Shown: piece after piece, positions 32,856-43,200 of the stretch
How the letters are laid out: each line of letters begins with the position of its first letter
Numbering within the stretch: position 1 is the stretch's first letter
From: Maea johnstoni
Lineage: Eukaryota; Annelida; Polychaeta; Spionida; Magelonidae
NCBI GenBank assembly: GCA_963942565.1
Contig: OZ012690.1
Location: forward strand, 43,713,574 to 43,777,573
Reading direction: 5' to 3'
DNA length: 64,000 bases
Notes under the pieces: model-generated
What the model was told of the DNA's origin: nothing
Seen by the model: the letters and a program-made list of their open reading frames with translations, nothing else
Databases searched by the model: none
Program-made: the position numbers and the translations under genes

Positions 32856-33389
32856 TCATTTTTTCATGAAGCTATGAGCTATTTGCTTACCGATAAAATC
32901 TGAATCAAATATATCTAAATCGACATTGAAGTTATGCTCCACAATTGTATTGATTAAAAGATCATTTGCTAGGAGATCACGTTCATTAAAAAGCTTTAGA
33001 ATTGTTTCCATGGAATGCCCTAGAGCTCTCATGAAAATGAAAAATATAACATATTGCCCACAACTTGATGACAAAGGATACTGCAGGAACCTTTTGTTGT
33101 ACCAATATTCTCTACCAAGAAACTTAGCAAAGCTTGTTGTAGGTTCAAACCCATATGAATCAAAGTATTCTCTAGGACCACTTACAGGAAAATAAAAGCA
33201 AACCCAGTGTTCACCTGGTTGATTTCTTTTATGAGTATTTGCAACATATGCCAAAGGTCTATTCTCTGGTACCGTAGGCAAGGTGTCAGCCGCATGGGTT
33301 GACATGAATACATTTCTGGTATATGGATGACTTTTAAGAATGTGTGTTATTTCTTTATTATTCATAATAGATGTTACGATCCTTATCAA
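32856..33389 (-). CDS. Polinton adenain-like cysteine protease, left arm (177 aa)
   Basis: Ulp1/adenain-type protease expected to process capsid precursors. The catalytic triad is visible as His61 in GEHWVCFYF, Asp77 in YFDSYG and Cys110 in SSSCGQYV, with a Gln ahead of the Cys, in the order of adenovirus protease. Its start overlaps the end of the major capsid gene by 32 bp; a second Met at residue 9 would reduce this to about 8 bp and may be the true start. It closes the block of overlapping virion genes. Confidence 0.88.
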   Translation of the reverse strand: MIRIVTSIMNNKEITHILKSHPYTRNVFMSTHAADTLPTVPENRPLAYVANTHKRNQPGEHWVCFYFPVSGPREYFDSYGFEPTTSFAKFLGREYWYNKRFLQYPLSSSCGQYVIFFIFMRALGHSMETILKLFNERDLLANDLLINTIVEHNFNVDLDIFDSDFIGKQIAHSFMKK

Positions 33390-34722
33390 TTTCTAGAACA
33401 GAATCATATTCCAGATAACACACAATTGTAATTCCTGTGTTATGCGGTTTATTAAGTTTAATATCTAGACTGATGTTTCCCTCTTGTATAAGATTAAAAT
33501 TTCCACTATCTGAATGATCTGGAGTTAGATCAAAAGCATATATTGCATACCCATTCTTGAAATCTTTCAAAGGCTGTATACCTTGATTGATATTTTTGAA
33601 TAATCTCCCTGTACCATGCAAAAGTGAAAGGTATCCCTCAAAGAAATGATCATTTTCAAAATCTAAATCAATATCTTGAAATGGAACTGGCTGACCATTT
33701 TTTCTTAGAATTATATGTCTTACTTCAAAATGTTGAAAATTGAAAGGATTATGATGGAGACTTCCATTGAAACCACTGCTATCAACGAGACCAAAAACAA
33801 TTCTTCGAGGAAGAATACCATTCACAAGATTAGGTTCAGAGAGATCACTTCTTTGAGCACCTCTAGTGAAAAACTTCATCTGTATTTTTCTCATCGGATA
33901 TTTGGCATTTCTTGTTAAAAGTGCCATTTCATGAGCCTCTCTTACACTATCACTAATTGTTTTGTGAGCTGCATACAATACAGCTTTATCAATTGTAATG
34001 TTGTAACGAGAGGTGTCATCAAAGGCCATGAGAGAAAACTTTTGATCAGCTCTTTGTAATTTGATATTCATTTCAACTTTGTTTAACAGGAGTTTTCCTT
34101 GACTGAAAATTTCACTGTGTAAACGTCCCAAAGTTTCAAAGCTTTTACTTAATTTTGATATAAACAACCTGGCAGTTGCCCCTGAGTTTTGAGTCTTTTC
34201 AGTGAGGTCAAGGTCTTTAGAATAAGAATCTAACTCTCCCTTGTCTTTGTAAAACAAACTAGTTTTAAGATGCTCTTCTTTTGAATCAGAGTTGTATGAA
34301 AGAAGACACTCCAAATATGATCGATAAGGATACAAAGTATCATTTCCACTAACGGCTTTCCCATTCAAATGAACCTCAATACTTTTGAAGCATGTCGCAT
34401 GGAAGTAGTTGATTGGGAATACCAAAGACTGGTCAGGGATTGCTGCCTCTGGATCAGCATCTTCCTCCAGCTCATCACCATCTTGATCTAAGATCCGTGT
34501 TTGCATATACAAAAAGATATAATCAGGATCGATGTATTCACGATCACCAGTGTGAATTTTGAATTCTAAAGGACCTCCTCGATCAAGTGATGTCAAGGGA
34601 TAGTACTTTTCAAAACGAGTTCCTTCTATGCTGGTTTGTGTTGGAGGAAGATTAAATAAATCTAGTTCGGATTTCACACATTCACAACTATCCATATGCA
34701 AAAGTGACATTTTCTTATTCAA
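33358..34722 (-). CDS. Polinton major capsid protein, left arm (454 aa)
   Basis: It resembles the family often annotated 'F54H12.2-like' in invertebrate genomes, which is the double-jelly-roll major capsid protein of Polintons/adintoviruses. Recognisable stretches are 'TSLDRGGPLEFKIHTG', 'FPINYFHATCFKSIEVHLNG', 'YPYRSYLE' and 'HNPFNFQHFEVRHI'. The length fits the family (about 430-500 aa). It overlaps the upstream core-like gene by 8 bp and the protease gene downstream. Confidence 0.9.
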   Translation of the reverse strand: MNKKMSLLHMDSCECVKSELDLFNLPPTQTSIEGTRFEKYYPLTSLDRGGPLEFKIHTGDREYIDPDYIFLYMQTRILDQDGDELEEDADPEAAIPDQSLVFPINYFHATCFKSIEVHLNGKAVSGNDTLYPYRSYLECLLSYNSDSKEEHLKTSLFYKDKGELDSYSKDLDLTEKTQNSGATARLFISKLSKSFETLGRLHSEIFSQGKLLLNKVEMNIKLQRADQKFSLMAFDDTSRYNITIDKAVLYAAHKTISDSVREAHEMALLTRNAKYPMRKIQMKFFTRGAQRSDLSEPNLVNGILPRRIVFGLVDSSGFNGSLHHNPFNFQHFEVRHIILRKNGQPVPFQDIDLDFENDHFFEGYLSLLHGTGRLFKNINQGIQPLKDFKNGYAIYAFDLTPDHSDSGNFNLIQEGNISLDIKLNKPHNTGITIVCYLEYDSVLEIDKDRNIYYE

Positions 34723-35146
34723 ATATGTCTTCTGAAAATTTTTGTCTTTTAGATTTTTTCTGTACTCTGTTTCGAAGTCGCTTCAAACACTTAGCTCTGT
34801 GTTTATATGACCCTCCCTTCATCTCAGTAACTTTTCCAATGAAGTCATTTAAACCCTCTTTTCCTCTGTGTTTTAGGGACTCTTTAAATTCTTTATCTTC
34901 TAATACCACATCTGATAGTACTCTTGTTCCAGTTTTCAAAAGAGATTTACCAGCAGATTTTGCTGTTCTTTTCAAAGCAGGTACTATCGTCTTTGATACT
35001 ATAGGCATGACCTTTCGGAATAAGGAACTTAAAAACCCTCCAAGACCATAGCCATCTTGCTGTACATCTCCAACAAAAACTGGAAGACCATGTCCATAAT
35101 GAACACGATACAGTTCAGGATTAGGAACATATGGCACTCTAGTCAT
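34715..35146 (-). CDS. Polinton basic core-like protein, left arm (143 aa)
   Basis: Small basic protein with a Gly-rich amphipathic centre ('DGYGLGGFLSSLFRKVMP', about residues 31-48) and a Lys/Arg-rich C-terminus. It resembles the adenovirus pX/pVI-like small virion proteins found between penton and major capsid genes of Polintons and adintoviruses. Likely role: condensing DNA or disrupting membranes in the virion (inference). Overlaps both neighbours by 8 bp. Confidence 0.7.
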   Translation of the reverse strand: MTRVPYVPNPELYRVHYGHGLPVFVGDVQQDGYGLGGFLSSLFRKVMPIVSKTIVPALKRTAKSAGKSLLKTGTRVLSDVVLEDKEFKESLKHRGKEGLNDFIGKVTEMKGGSYKHRAKCLKRLRNRVQKKSKRQKFSEDIFE

Positions 35147-35987
35147 GCTTTACTTTTTGTCTAAAATGGAGTTTAACAATAACTTTACCATACTTAAAAC
35201 GTATACATTGTCCTAAATCATCTGCAACTTTTATCTCAATATGTTGAAAAAAGTCATTTGCCAATGGAAGATAGTGAGGTGTCTCAAAGACTTTTTGAAT
35301 ATAGTCTCCATTTTTACCATCGACAGAAACGGTCCTTAACAATGGTACAAAGCTGTCTCCAACTAGTGTGTCTTTAACAATATTTGAATAGACATAGAGA
35401 TTATATAGGTCTGTGCCAAGTACAGGCTGACTTTTTGATTTAATTTTCTTTCTTTGTTTGGCTGCCTCTCCCCGATTATCAAAGAGAGCACTGGTAAATC
35501 CAAACATTTCAGCAATATCTGAATGAATTTCAATGAATTCATTTTTTGCCAAGACAACAGTAACACCATCTTTTAAATCATCACTACTATCATTTTCATA
35601 GTTAAGCATTTCTTTTTTAAAAAACCCTTTGAATATGTTTGGTATGGTATCATTAATGGCTGTAATCAAGGTATCAATTGATCTATAAAACCCTGGCTCT
35701 ATCTGTCTTGTAAACAACTGAACCGTTGGCCCCCTCTGGATACCTAATTGTACTACATTATGGGGTGGCAAAACATTGTAGAATGAGTATGGATAATTTA
35801 TTTCAACCAATGCTACTTCCCAGTCTTTTGATGGTAGCTCTAAAGCTCGAGGAAGTGGAGTGATATAGTGACTCGTTTTGTTATTATTGGAGGAGGATTT
35901 CACATTACTTGGTAAAATTACATAAAAAGATTTGTATGAAGCATCCATTTTTCCATCAAATGGATATCCAAGATAGTCCACTTCCAA
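35139..35987 (-). CDS. Polinton minor capsid (penton) protein, left arm (282 aa)
   Basis: It matches the single-jelly-roll minor capsid proteins of Polintons. The N-terminal region has 'FYVILPSNV', 'NKTSHYITPLPRALELPSKDWEVAL' variants and 'INYPYSFYNV', and the family's 'EMFGF' follows later. It would occupy the icosahedral vertices. It overlaps the upstream 192-aa gene by 32 bp and the core-like gene by 8 bp. Confidence 0.82.
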   Translation of the reverse strand: MEVDYLGYPFDGKMDASYKSFYVILPSNVKSSSNNNKTSHYITPLPRALELPSKDWEVALVEINYPYSFYNVLPPHNVVQLGIQRGPTVQLFTRQIEPGFYRSIDTLITAINDTIPNIFKGFFKKEMLNYENDSSDDLKDGVTVVLAKNEFIEIHSDIAEMFGFTSALFDNRGEAAKQRKKIKSKSQPVLGTDLYNLYVYSNIVKDTLVGDSFVPLLRTVSVDGKNGDYIQKVFETPHYLPLANDFFQHIEIKVADDLGQCIRFKYGKVIVKLHFRQKVKHD

Positions 35988-36534
35988 TCTGCAATTCAGT
36001 ACTTTTACCCTTTTTCCTTCCTGGTTTTCGTGGAAAGGTTAACTTCATCCATGCATTTGGTACACCAATCTCAAGTAGTTTTCTATAAAATTCTAATGCA
36101 GCAATTGGAATATCTTTATCAGAAGTAATTGTTATTTTCTTCATTATAAATTGAAATAGTTTTATTATATTTGAATTTGCAAATGGTTTACCATCTATGA
36201 TTACCTCTAACTGATTATTCCATGTAATTTGATCCTTAAAACGTTGGAGATGATGTAAGATGCTGGAAACAAAAGGTTGAATTGCAGTTGGAATAGAATC
36301 TATGATAAAATCATAATCCTTTGTAGTATCATTAGATTTTGGTTCTGACACTGCTGATGGTATTTGAATGTTCCGTTTTAGAGCTTTTTCTTGATTATAA
36401 AGTTTCATTTTAACATCTGGAGGCAGAGATGTATCATAGAGAACATTTTCATCTTGTCTTTTGTCAGTGCCTTTGTGGGTTTGATACTTCTTGAAAGTTT
36501 CAAGAGGAATGATTATACTTTCTTGAAAGCTCAT
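35956..36534 (-). CDS. Polinton conserved protein, left arm (192 aa)
   Basis: Function unknown. The middle part ('VSSILHHL', 'ITWNNQLEVIIDGKPFANSN') resembles a protein repeatedly found beside the penton gene in animal Polintons, with the pattern W-N-x4-(E)-I-I-x-G-x-x-x-x-x-S-N-I. The C-terminus is basic (RKPGRKKGKS). Overlaps the upstream gene by 4 bp (ATGA). Confidence 0.65.
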   Translation of the reverse strand: MSFQESIIIPLETFKKYQTHKGTDKRQDENVLYDTSLPPDVKMKLYNQEKALKRNIQIPSAVSEPKSNDTTKDYDFIIDSIPTAIQPFVSSILHHLQRFKDQITWNNQLEVIIDGKPFANSNIIKLFQFIMKKITITSDKDIPIAALEFYRKLLEIGVPNAWMKLTFPRKPGRKKGKSTELQIGSGLSWISI

Positions 36535-36857
36535 TTTGGAAAAAGGGATGTTAAAGCAGTCAAGGCAATAGGAATAAGTGAACCTAAGAAGCCACCTTTT
36601 TGTTGCAAGATTTCTCTTTTATACTTCATCGGTTCCGATTTTCTCACTACTTGTCTCATAGACTTTTTGAATCTTTTTAATTTGCTGTGGTCTTCCTTCT
36701 TTAATGGTACATTACCATACAGAACATTTATGATGCATTCTATTATTGCTTTAAGTTCCCCATTGTTAGCCAAGCTGATAAGCATATTTCTTCTTCGTTT
36801 CTGTTTACTTTTACCTAGAAGAGTTAGGAAATCTTTATGTTTCAATACCTTGGCCAT
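36531..36857 (-). CDS. Polinton small basic protein with hydrophobic tail, left arm (108 aa)
   Basis: Lys/Arg-rich helix-forming protein ending in a hydrophobic segment (GGFLGSLIPIALTALTSLF). Proteins of this layout ('KRRNMLISLANNGELKAI', then 'LLQQ-GGFL') are recurrent in Polintons and adintoviruses. The role is unknown; a membrane-active or virion role is plausible. Its ATG overlaps the ATPase stop codon (TAATG). Confidence 0.68.
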   Translation of the reverse strand: MAKVLKHKDFLTLLGKSKQKRRRNMLISLANNGELKAIIECIINVLYGNVPLKKEDHSKLKRFKKSMRQVVRKSEPMKYKREILQQKGGFLGSLIPIALTALTSLFPK

Positions 36858-37519
36858 TACAATGACGGAACGTAAACCCTTTGGAATCCGTCAAATATAT
36901 CTGATCTTAATCTTGCCTGTGGAGGAGTCTTTTGGCTCCCATCTACGAAAAGATAGCCATTAGATCTATCTGCAGCCATCTCAAAGATTTTAAGGAACAA
37001 TCTTTGGTTTCTAGGCATAATCTTCTTGGCTAGCATATATGGCATTGATTTATCAATAGGATTATTAAATATTACAAGGTAGTGCGAACACCTTAGGATT
37101 GTTTTGCGCTCTTTTCCTTCATAGAATAAATTTTGTAGAATCAAAATCCAACTGACAGAACAGTGGTGACACTTTTTTGAAATAAGAGATGTTAATGATG
37201 AACTTTTGACAGATTCAATCATTAAATCATCATAAATATGTAAACCATATTTACCGGGTTGTATGTAGGCATCAAGATTTTCTGGAAGACCTCTCACAGT
37301 GATAATTTCATTTTGAAACGTATTTTCAATCGTTCTTATAGTATCATTATATTCCCCATAAAACCATATTATATAATCCACAGGTTTGTCAATGAGGGAA
37401 TATTTCTGTTTGATTAAACTTAAGCAAAATGTGGTCTTTCCAACAAGGGGAGGACCAGACACTACCATTCCAAATGGTGCTTTTATTCTTGCATCAAAAA
37501 TGTCCAATGTCTCAGCCAT
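36857..37519 (-). CDS. Polinton packaging ATPase, left arm (220 aa)
   Basis: FtsK/HerA-type (A32-like) genome-packaging ATPase. Walker A is GPPLVGKT at residues 22-29 and Walker B is LHIYDD at about 93-98, followed by a sensor-like 'SWILILQN'. The length is normal for the family (about 200-250 aa). It begins the run of overlapping virion genes and follows the integrase gene by about 80 bp. Confidence 0.9.
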   Translation of the reverse strand: MAETLDIFDARIKAPFGMVVSGPPLVGKTTFCLSLIKQKYSLIDKPVDYIIWFYGEYNDTIRTIENTFQNEIITVRGLPENLDAYIQPGKYGLHIYDDLMIESVKSSSLTSLISKKCHHCSVSWILILQNLFYEGKERKTILRCSHYLVIFNNPIDKSMPYMLAKKIMPRNQRLFLKIFEMAADRSNGYLFVDGSQKTPPQARLRSDIFDGFQRVYVPSL

Positions 37520-37597
37520 GGTTCTTGATAAATTCTCTAGAGTAACATCCTATCTCATAAACATTGTTAAGTATGGTGATGTCACTTTTGATGTTAT

Positions 37598-38710
37598 TTA
37601 CAAATTGGACAACTGAGAGGCATTGATCCATTCATCAAAGCTGTCTGGCCATCCTCTGTAATGAACGAAATATTGTTTCTTTCCCTTTCTGACTCTCCTT
37701 TTAAGTATATCTATTTTGTATTCTTCATTTTCAGATATTTCAATCTTTTGTAATTCTTGTTTATAGAATGCGCCATCTAGAATTTCACCATTCAAGTCTA
37801 TGATTTTGTATACAGGAGGATTTGTTGCTATTTGATCAATAACAGCGAAATATTCATCAGTCCATTTTGGAAGATATCCCTTTTTGAATATTCTTCTTAA
37901 TTTTGATAAACGTACCTTGTCACCTATCTTGAATTTATATTGAGGAGACTTTCTTTGCTGAATATGTTTCTTGTACTGTTTTTCCCACAATATGGATTCA
38001 TTTTTTGGATTGACAGCAGCTGGTGTCATCCCAATGCTTCTGTGAATACTATTGTTATATGCATAAACAAGGTCTTGGAGAACATCTATATAATTCAATG
38101 TATTGTGCTTAGTAAAATACTTGAACATTTTGTCTTTCAGTGTACGATTCCATCTTTCAACGATGGAACCCTTAGTATCTGATTTAGTAGAAAATAATTT
38201 CACATCATGTTTTTTTAGGAAAGCTTTGAAATCTTTATTATGGAATTCAGTGCCATCGTCAGTCTGAAGATATTTTGGTTTCCTTGTTTTGAATAAAAAC
38301 TGAAAGGCATTTATTATTTCAGTTCTTGTCTTACTCTTCAGAGGTAAAGCAAATGCAAAGCGAGAAAAAACATCAATAACTGTTAATAGGTATTGATAAC
38401 CTTTATTGTATCTTTTAAGATTAATTAAAAATGCTAAATCAGCTTGCCATTGATAGTCTATGCCTTTTGATAAGGTTTTTCTTCTCTTAAATCTATGTCT
38501 TAGGGGTTTGTGAAGGGTGTATGCATCCTGACTTGCTAACCATATTTTTACATCTCTTAAAGTCACCTTCGTGTATTTCTCTTTGACAAATCTAAATAGT
38601 TTTGAAGCTGAAGAAAATCCAGCAGGATGTTTTGGATCAAAGTAGATACTTTGAAGATGATGGTATACTGAAATTGGTACTCTTTTGTTGCTTTGTTTTT
38701 GTCCTTTCAT
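37598..38710 (-). CDS. Polinton retroviral-type integrase with chromodomain, left arm (370 aa)
   Basis: rve-type DDE integrase: Asp91 (WQADLAF), Asp151/152 (QTDDGTEF) and Glu185 (SIVERWNRTL). It has the 'VIDVFSRFAFALPLK' and 'YNNSIHRSIGMTPA' blocks of the family, an SH3-like region with 'FKIGDKVRLSK', and a C-terminal chromodomain (about 331-370, 'YFVHYRGWPDSFDEWI'). It joins element ends to target DNA giving 6-bp duplications. Chromodomains can direct insertion to marked chromatin. Confidence 0.93.
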   Translation of the reverse strand: MKGQKQSNKRVPISVYHHLQSIYFDPKHPAGFSSASKLFRFVKEKYTKVTLRDVKIWLASQDAYTLHKPLRHRFKRRKTLSKGIDYQWQADLAFLINLKRYNKGYQYLLTVIDVFSRFAFALPLKSKTRTEIINAFQFLFKTRKPKYLQTDDGTEFHNKDFKAFLKKHDVKLFSTKSDTKGSIVERWNRTLKDKMFKYFTKHNTLNYIDVLQDLVYAYNNSIHRSIGMTPAAVNPKNESILWEKQYKKHIQQRKSPQYKFKIGDKVRLSKLRRIFKKGYLPKWTDEYFAVIDQIATNPPVYKIIDLNGEILDGAFYKQELQKIEISENEEYKIDILKRRVRKGKKQYFVHYRGWPDSFDEWINASQLSNL

Positions 38711-38750
38711 ATTGAGTCTCTAAACAAAGATGTATACTCAGATCACCAAT

Positions 38751-39137
38751 TTACTTGAAGAATATGGGAATGTAAGCCATTTTGCCAAGTTTCATGTGTT
38801 CAGGTATTTCAAAAGGAAGATCTTGTTTTCCTTCTGTTCCTGATTTAGCTTGCTTCGCAGCTGCCTCTTCATTATCTTTGTTAGCATTTTGGCGTTTCAG
38901 TTGCCTTTTTTCCTTTTCTTTCAAGTAAGTAGTCTGACAACTGTTACAGCGATTTGCATCTTTTTGAAAATATTTTTGATCATCAAAGGGTCTATGACAC
39001 CTCTTACATTCACGAAAGCAATTCTGCGAGCATTTAATACAATATTTCTTTCCTTGTGCTAACTTATTGTATGATCTACACCATATGCAAGGTTTCTGAA
39101 TATCTTCAAACTCTGTATCTGAACTGGAAACACTCAT
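38751..39137 (-). CDS. Polinton zinc-binding protein, left arm (128 aa)
   Basis: The N-terminal half holds paired cysteines (CIWC, CIKC, CKRC, CNSC with intervening C residues), suggesting two zinc ribbons or knuckles. The C-terminal half is charged, Lys/Glu-rich, ending in a hydrophobic 'YIPIFFK'. Function unknown; probably nucleic-acid or protein binding. It sits between integrase and the small Cys-rich frame. Confidence 0.65.
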   Translation of the reverse strand: MSVSSSDTEFEDIQKPCIWCRSYNKLAQGKKYCIKCSQNCFRECKRCHRPFDDQKYFQKDANRCNSCQTTYLKEKEKRQLKRQNANKDNEEAAAKQAKSGTEGKQDLPFEIPEHMKLGKMAYIPIFFK

Positions 39138-39295
39138 AATGACTGATCGTGTTGGCTTTCCTGAGAAATAAGGATGGACCGCTCTTATCTCACAGTTTTT
39201 TTCTGAGTGGTCATGGGTTTATGGCACTATTTTTAGGTCTACAGAGATACATTAATTCTTTGAACTCATTTCTTTGTGACAATCAATCCTTAAGT

Positions 39296-39454
39296 TCAAG
39301 ATCTAAAATAAAAGCAACAAAACAATTTCCACCATTTAAAACCTTCCCCATCAACATTATCCATTTTATGATTGCAGCATGAGCAATCACATTCAATATT
39401 CTCAACACCAGCAGTTAGTGTAGGAAGCTTTCTATTGTTAGTTGGAATCTCCAT
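39296..39454 (-). CDS. possible Cys-rich mini-protein, left arm (52 aa)
   Basis: A short frame overlapping the end of the PC4-like gene by about 17 bp encodes a protein with a dense Cys cluster (ECDCSCCNHK) and a Trp-rich, Cys-rich tail (WWKLFCCFYF). Conserved in both arms, but the arms are nearly identical anyway, so this is weak evidence for function. About 160 bp of apparently non-coding DNA follow. Confidence 0.35.
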   Translation of the reverse strand: MEIPTNNRKLPTLTAGVENIECDCSCCNHKMDNVDGEGFKWWKLFCCFYFRS

Positions 39455-39761
39455 CTTCGTCTTCATTATCAGAACTGATATTCTCAGATTCCGTTTCAGA
39501 AAAAGATTTCTCAGACTTCTTTCCTTTCTTATTCTTCAGATCTTTAAATATTTTTTTAATCTTATCACGTTTCCTCAACAAAATTTCAAACTCATCAGAG
39601 GAAAATGTTAATGTTTTGCCTTTATGTTTATCAAGAAAATGAATATATGCTTTACCACGATAGCGATTAATAGTACCCTCTTTACGAGAACCAATACTGA
39701 CAACTTTGTTTGTCTTAGCCATTATAGTTCCATCATCTGAAACATAGTGTTCATGTGCCAT
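39438..39761 (-). CDS. Polinton PC4-like ssDNA-binding protein, left arm (107 aa)
   Basis: The middle ('VVSIGSRKEGTINRYRGKAY', then 'FLDKHKGKTLTFSSDEFEIL') resembles the PC4/p15 transcription coactivator fold (beta strands, then 'L-x-x-x-E-x-x-x-L' helix), which binds single-stranded DNA. The C-terminus is a basic stretch and a Ser/Asp/Glu-rich acidic tail. A replication role next to the polymerase gene would make sense. Similarity is by eye and modest. Confidence 0.45.
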   Translation of the reverse strand: MAHEHYVSDDGTIMAKTNKVVSIGSRKEGTINRYRGKAYIHFLDKHKGKTLTFSSDEFEILLRKRDKIKKIFKDLKNKKGKKSEKSFSETESENISSDNEDEDGDSN

Positions 39762-39781
39762 CTCACAGTCTATTTCGTCAG

Positions 39782-42700
39782 TTACGCTTTTTTTGTTGAA
39801 TAATGCCCGAAAGCTAAGGTTTTTATTCCATCAGCCAATACAAAGCGTTTATCATCCCATGGACTTAAACCTGTTTTCCTTTCCTTTGTTGAGTAAATTG
39901 TATGTTTTATTGATCTAATGGCACAAAAGTTATGTTTTTTCAAATGGCTAGCCTCTAATGTTTCTACATAATCTTCAAAACTAATATTGTCTGTGATTTG
40001 TTTTTTGAGACCTTTGGCTTTCTTTGTATTGCAGCCTTCTTCTGTTTTTAAGGCATACATTTTTGAACGCAGACCAACAAATGCTGATGGTGAAATTCCT
40101 CCATATTCATCTTTAAATGTTCCAATTTTTTTCTTATTTTGTTTAGAATAAAGTAATGATTGCTTTGCATAATTTGAGGTATCAAAGTATCTTAAGTTAT
40201 TTCTAATGTCATTGTAAATGTTTTTGGAATATATAATATAGCACAAGGAATCAGTGTCTGTAAATAACAATACAGCATTTTCACAATACAAAGATTTAAT
40301 AAATTTGTAGTGGAAAGAGTACATGTGCACTTTCGATAATTCTAAAACTGCAAAGCCAGCATAAATTGGTTTTAGAGTAATATTTGTGTTTTCATTAACT
40401 GCATAGCAACCAGTCGCTTATTGATAATTTGAAAGGTATGAAAATTAGGTTTAGAAGTAAGTGTGACAAACTTCTTATTATCTGTGACAAGTCTGATATC
40501 CACTCTCTTACGAACATCTTCAAGAAGTTTTCCATAAGCTGAGTTACATAAAAGTTTCCAAAAATCTTGCTCAAATGAGGTTTTTGCTTGCTTACGCTTC
40601 TCTGTATTGAATTGTATGAAAGAATCCATCCATGGCTTTTGGTCAAAGGCCAGGACTTTATGAATTTTGCCCAGTCTAAGACCTAATTGAAGATAAAGTT
40701 TCAAATTTCTAAAATGTAAAATGTACCTGTGTTTATCCCTCACTGATAAAATGAGTTTTTCTGGTCCTTTTTTGCTGGGTATCCCCAGGTTTGAGGCAGT
40801 CTTTGTCATCCATGGTGACCAGTCATCTGGAGGTATACTCATTTTCTCTGGGGCCACTGGGTAATCATTATGAAGATCATGAAGGCATTCGGGATATTCT
40901 AAGTCAACTTCGAGAATATAGCCCACGCATCCCTTATCAGGTATAGATTTAATCTTAAGATTAGACATTTCTTTTTCAGAAAGCCAATGGAAATTTGAGA
41001 AGGGTAAATATTGTGTCATTGCATAGCCATACAGATTAGTACAATCAAAGTACATAATATATGAATCAGGCTCATTGATGTTGTAATCATACAGTCTAGG
41101 ATTATTAGCCTTAGCATATCTATTCATTATAGATGAAATACCTCCCCTTACCCCTTGGGAAATGAAGTTATACATATCAATTGAAGTCAATAACTCAAGT
41201 TTGGTATTAGACATTTTCAGTGCAGCATCCATGCCAAAGTGAGGGAGGGACAAATATTTAGTGGTCTCTAAGTTATAGCTTTGATAGGCCATTCCACGAA
41301 ATGCTTCAAATACATCTACCAGCAGTAGAACATCACTTTCAAGATACTTCACCATGTATTGTTCCAGAGTGGTGCATTTAAATGTTTCCCAAACCTTTTT
41401 AGCATGGTCATAATCTTCCTTTTTGGCTTTGGTATCATTGAGACTATCATAAAAGTCTTCTATTCTAGGTAATTTTGGGTAAGTCAATTTCTGCACTGAA
41501 TCTAAAAAGTCATAACAGAATACCCCTTTCCTAAGAAAAAGATCTATATTATTTCCTGCATAAAGTTTAGTATGCTTGAATTCATCTACTCCTTTGGTGA
41601 ATAAGGAATTAACCAATTTGGAGAGAGAAGTTGGGAGAAATGCAAATGAATCAATGAAGATATATTGGTGGAAATAAACTGCATGGAAGCGCTCTTTATT
41701 TTTTGCAATAACTTTTAACTGATATTTTTTATTTTTTGCAATACGACCTAATTCACTAATAAGTAATTGCATATCATAGTTCATACAGTTGTGAGCAATA
41801 CAAGGAATTTTGGAAGGAACAGATGCATATGTCAGATTACATCTGTTGCACAAAGCCATTCTGTACTTGCCACTTAAATGGTCATGATCTGCACACTTCC
41901 TATTAGATGATGAGAAAGCACTTTTACAGATTTGACAAGTTTTTCGATTGTTGAATCTTCTTAGATTCCATTTGGTCCATTTAATATCGTTATATTCTGT
42001 AAAAGTGATTCGTTGAATTTCTGAATGTTGATCTTGTAGGAACTTTACAAATACTTTGAGGCAATCTAATCCCACATATGTATATAGGTTTGAATTATGC
42101 TTTGGTTCTGTACACACACGTTTGGCCGAGAATGCTATAGGGACATGTACCTTTTCCTTGACAACCTTTGATTTGTCATTTTTAGGAACATCACCTTTAA
42201 GGAGACATTCAAAATCATAATAAATCACAAAGGGGCTTCGGAATTGAGCTCTGTGATTTGTGAATGAGAGATGACTGCCTTTTGATGGCATTGAATACCT
42301 TTGACACTTTTTCAAACAATACTGCATATGTTGACTAAGTTTTTGTTTTGAACTATAATTGCTTAAGCAGAATCTGCATATGAATTTCTTATAGCTATGT
42401 TGCTTGAAACTAGATCCTATAAATCTGGATAGATTCTTTATCAAATAATAATGTTTATTGAAATAAAGCAAATCAATGTGTTTACTCTCATGATCTACAA
42501 TATTCTTACTTACATAAATAGGATATGGAACAGCTGAATATCCAAAGACATTAATTGATACTTGGTTTAATGCTTCAAATTTGCTGATGTCTTTTACATT
42601 CACTGGAAACTGTACATTCTTCAAGTTTAGATTGTCAATAAATGGTTCATAATTGTTTGGCTTCTCTGGATGTGATTTACAGGGGTAAAGGTGAGCTAAA

Positions 42701-43200
42701 ACGGCATACAAGAAACACTTGTTATTATCACAATTAACAGTTAAACATGCATGTTTTCTACTTATAACTTTTGGCAATTTGTGTGAGGTGCACCCACCTT
42801 TTAAGGGTTGATACTTGGCAACTGATAACTTTAAGGAAAGTAGCTGATGAAATGTCCATCCAGAACCATGCTCTAAAAATGTATCATATCCCTGAATTAT
42901 ATGTTCAAATACATTTAGCAAAAGGTCACGTATGCTGTTCTTGCCTATCACAGAGACAACTTTGGAGTTAAACCATGGCTGAATTTTCAAAAGTTCATTA
43001 TCTTTCCATCGTTTCAGTTCAACTTGAAGAGATAATTGGAATTTTATGTTTTGAAGTTGTGAAATTTTATACTTAACAGTAGATCTTATTTTCTTTAGAC
43101 CTTCCTTATACAGATAACTTTCAACATCAGTTAATTTAGATGTTGGAGTATATATATACTCTTCAGCATACTTCCCAAGTGCTGACTTAGATACTTGCAT
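39782..43200 (-). pseudogene. Polinton DNA polymerase B, left arm (about one break)
   Basis: Family-B polymerase of the protein-primed type used by Polintons and adenoviruses. It contains an N-terminal region with the family's 'DNNKCFLYAVLAHLYP' and a C2H2-like 'CRFCLSNY', a 3'-5' exonuclease (YYDFECL; HNCMNYD; YLESDVLL), and polymerase motifs A (FDCTNLYG), B (NSAYGK) and C (TDTDS). It is the innermost gene of the left arm and is read outward. The locus is broken by about one change, and the remainder looks well kept. Confidence 0.9.

Noticed and set aside
37598-38710. Integrase as evidence of a retrovirus or LTR retrotransposon
   Set aside because: There is no reverse transcriptase, RNase H, gag or LTR. 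The integrase sits among polymerase B, packaging ATPase and capsid genes, which defines a Polinton.
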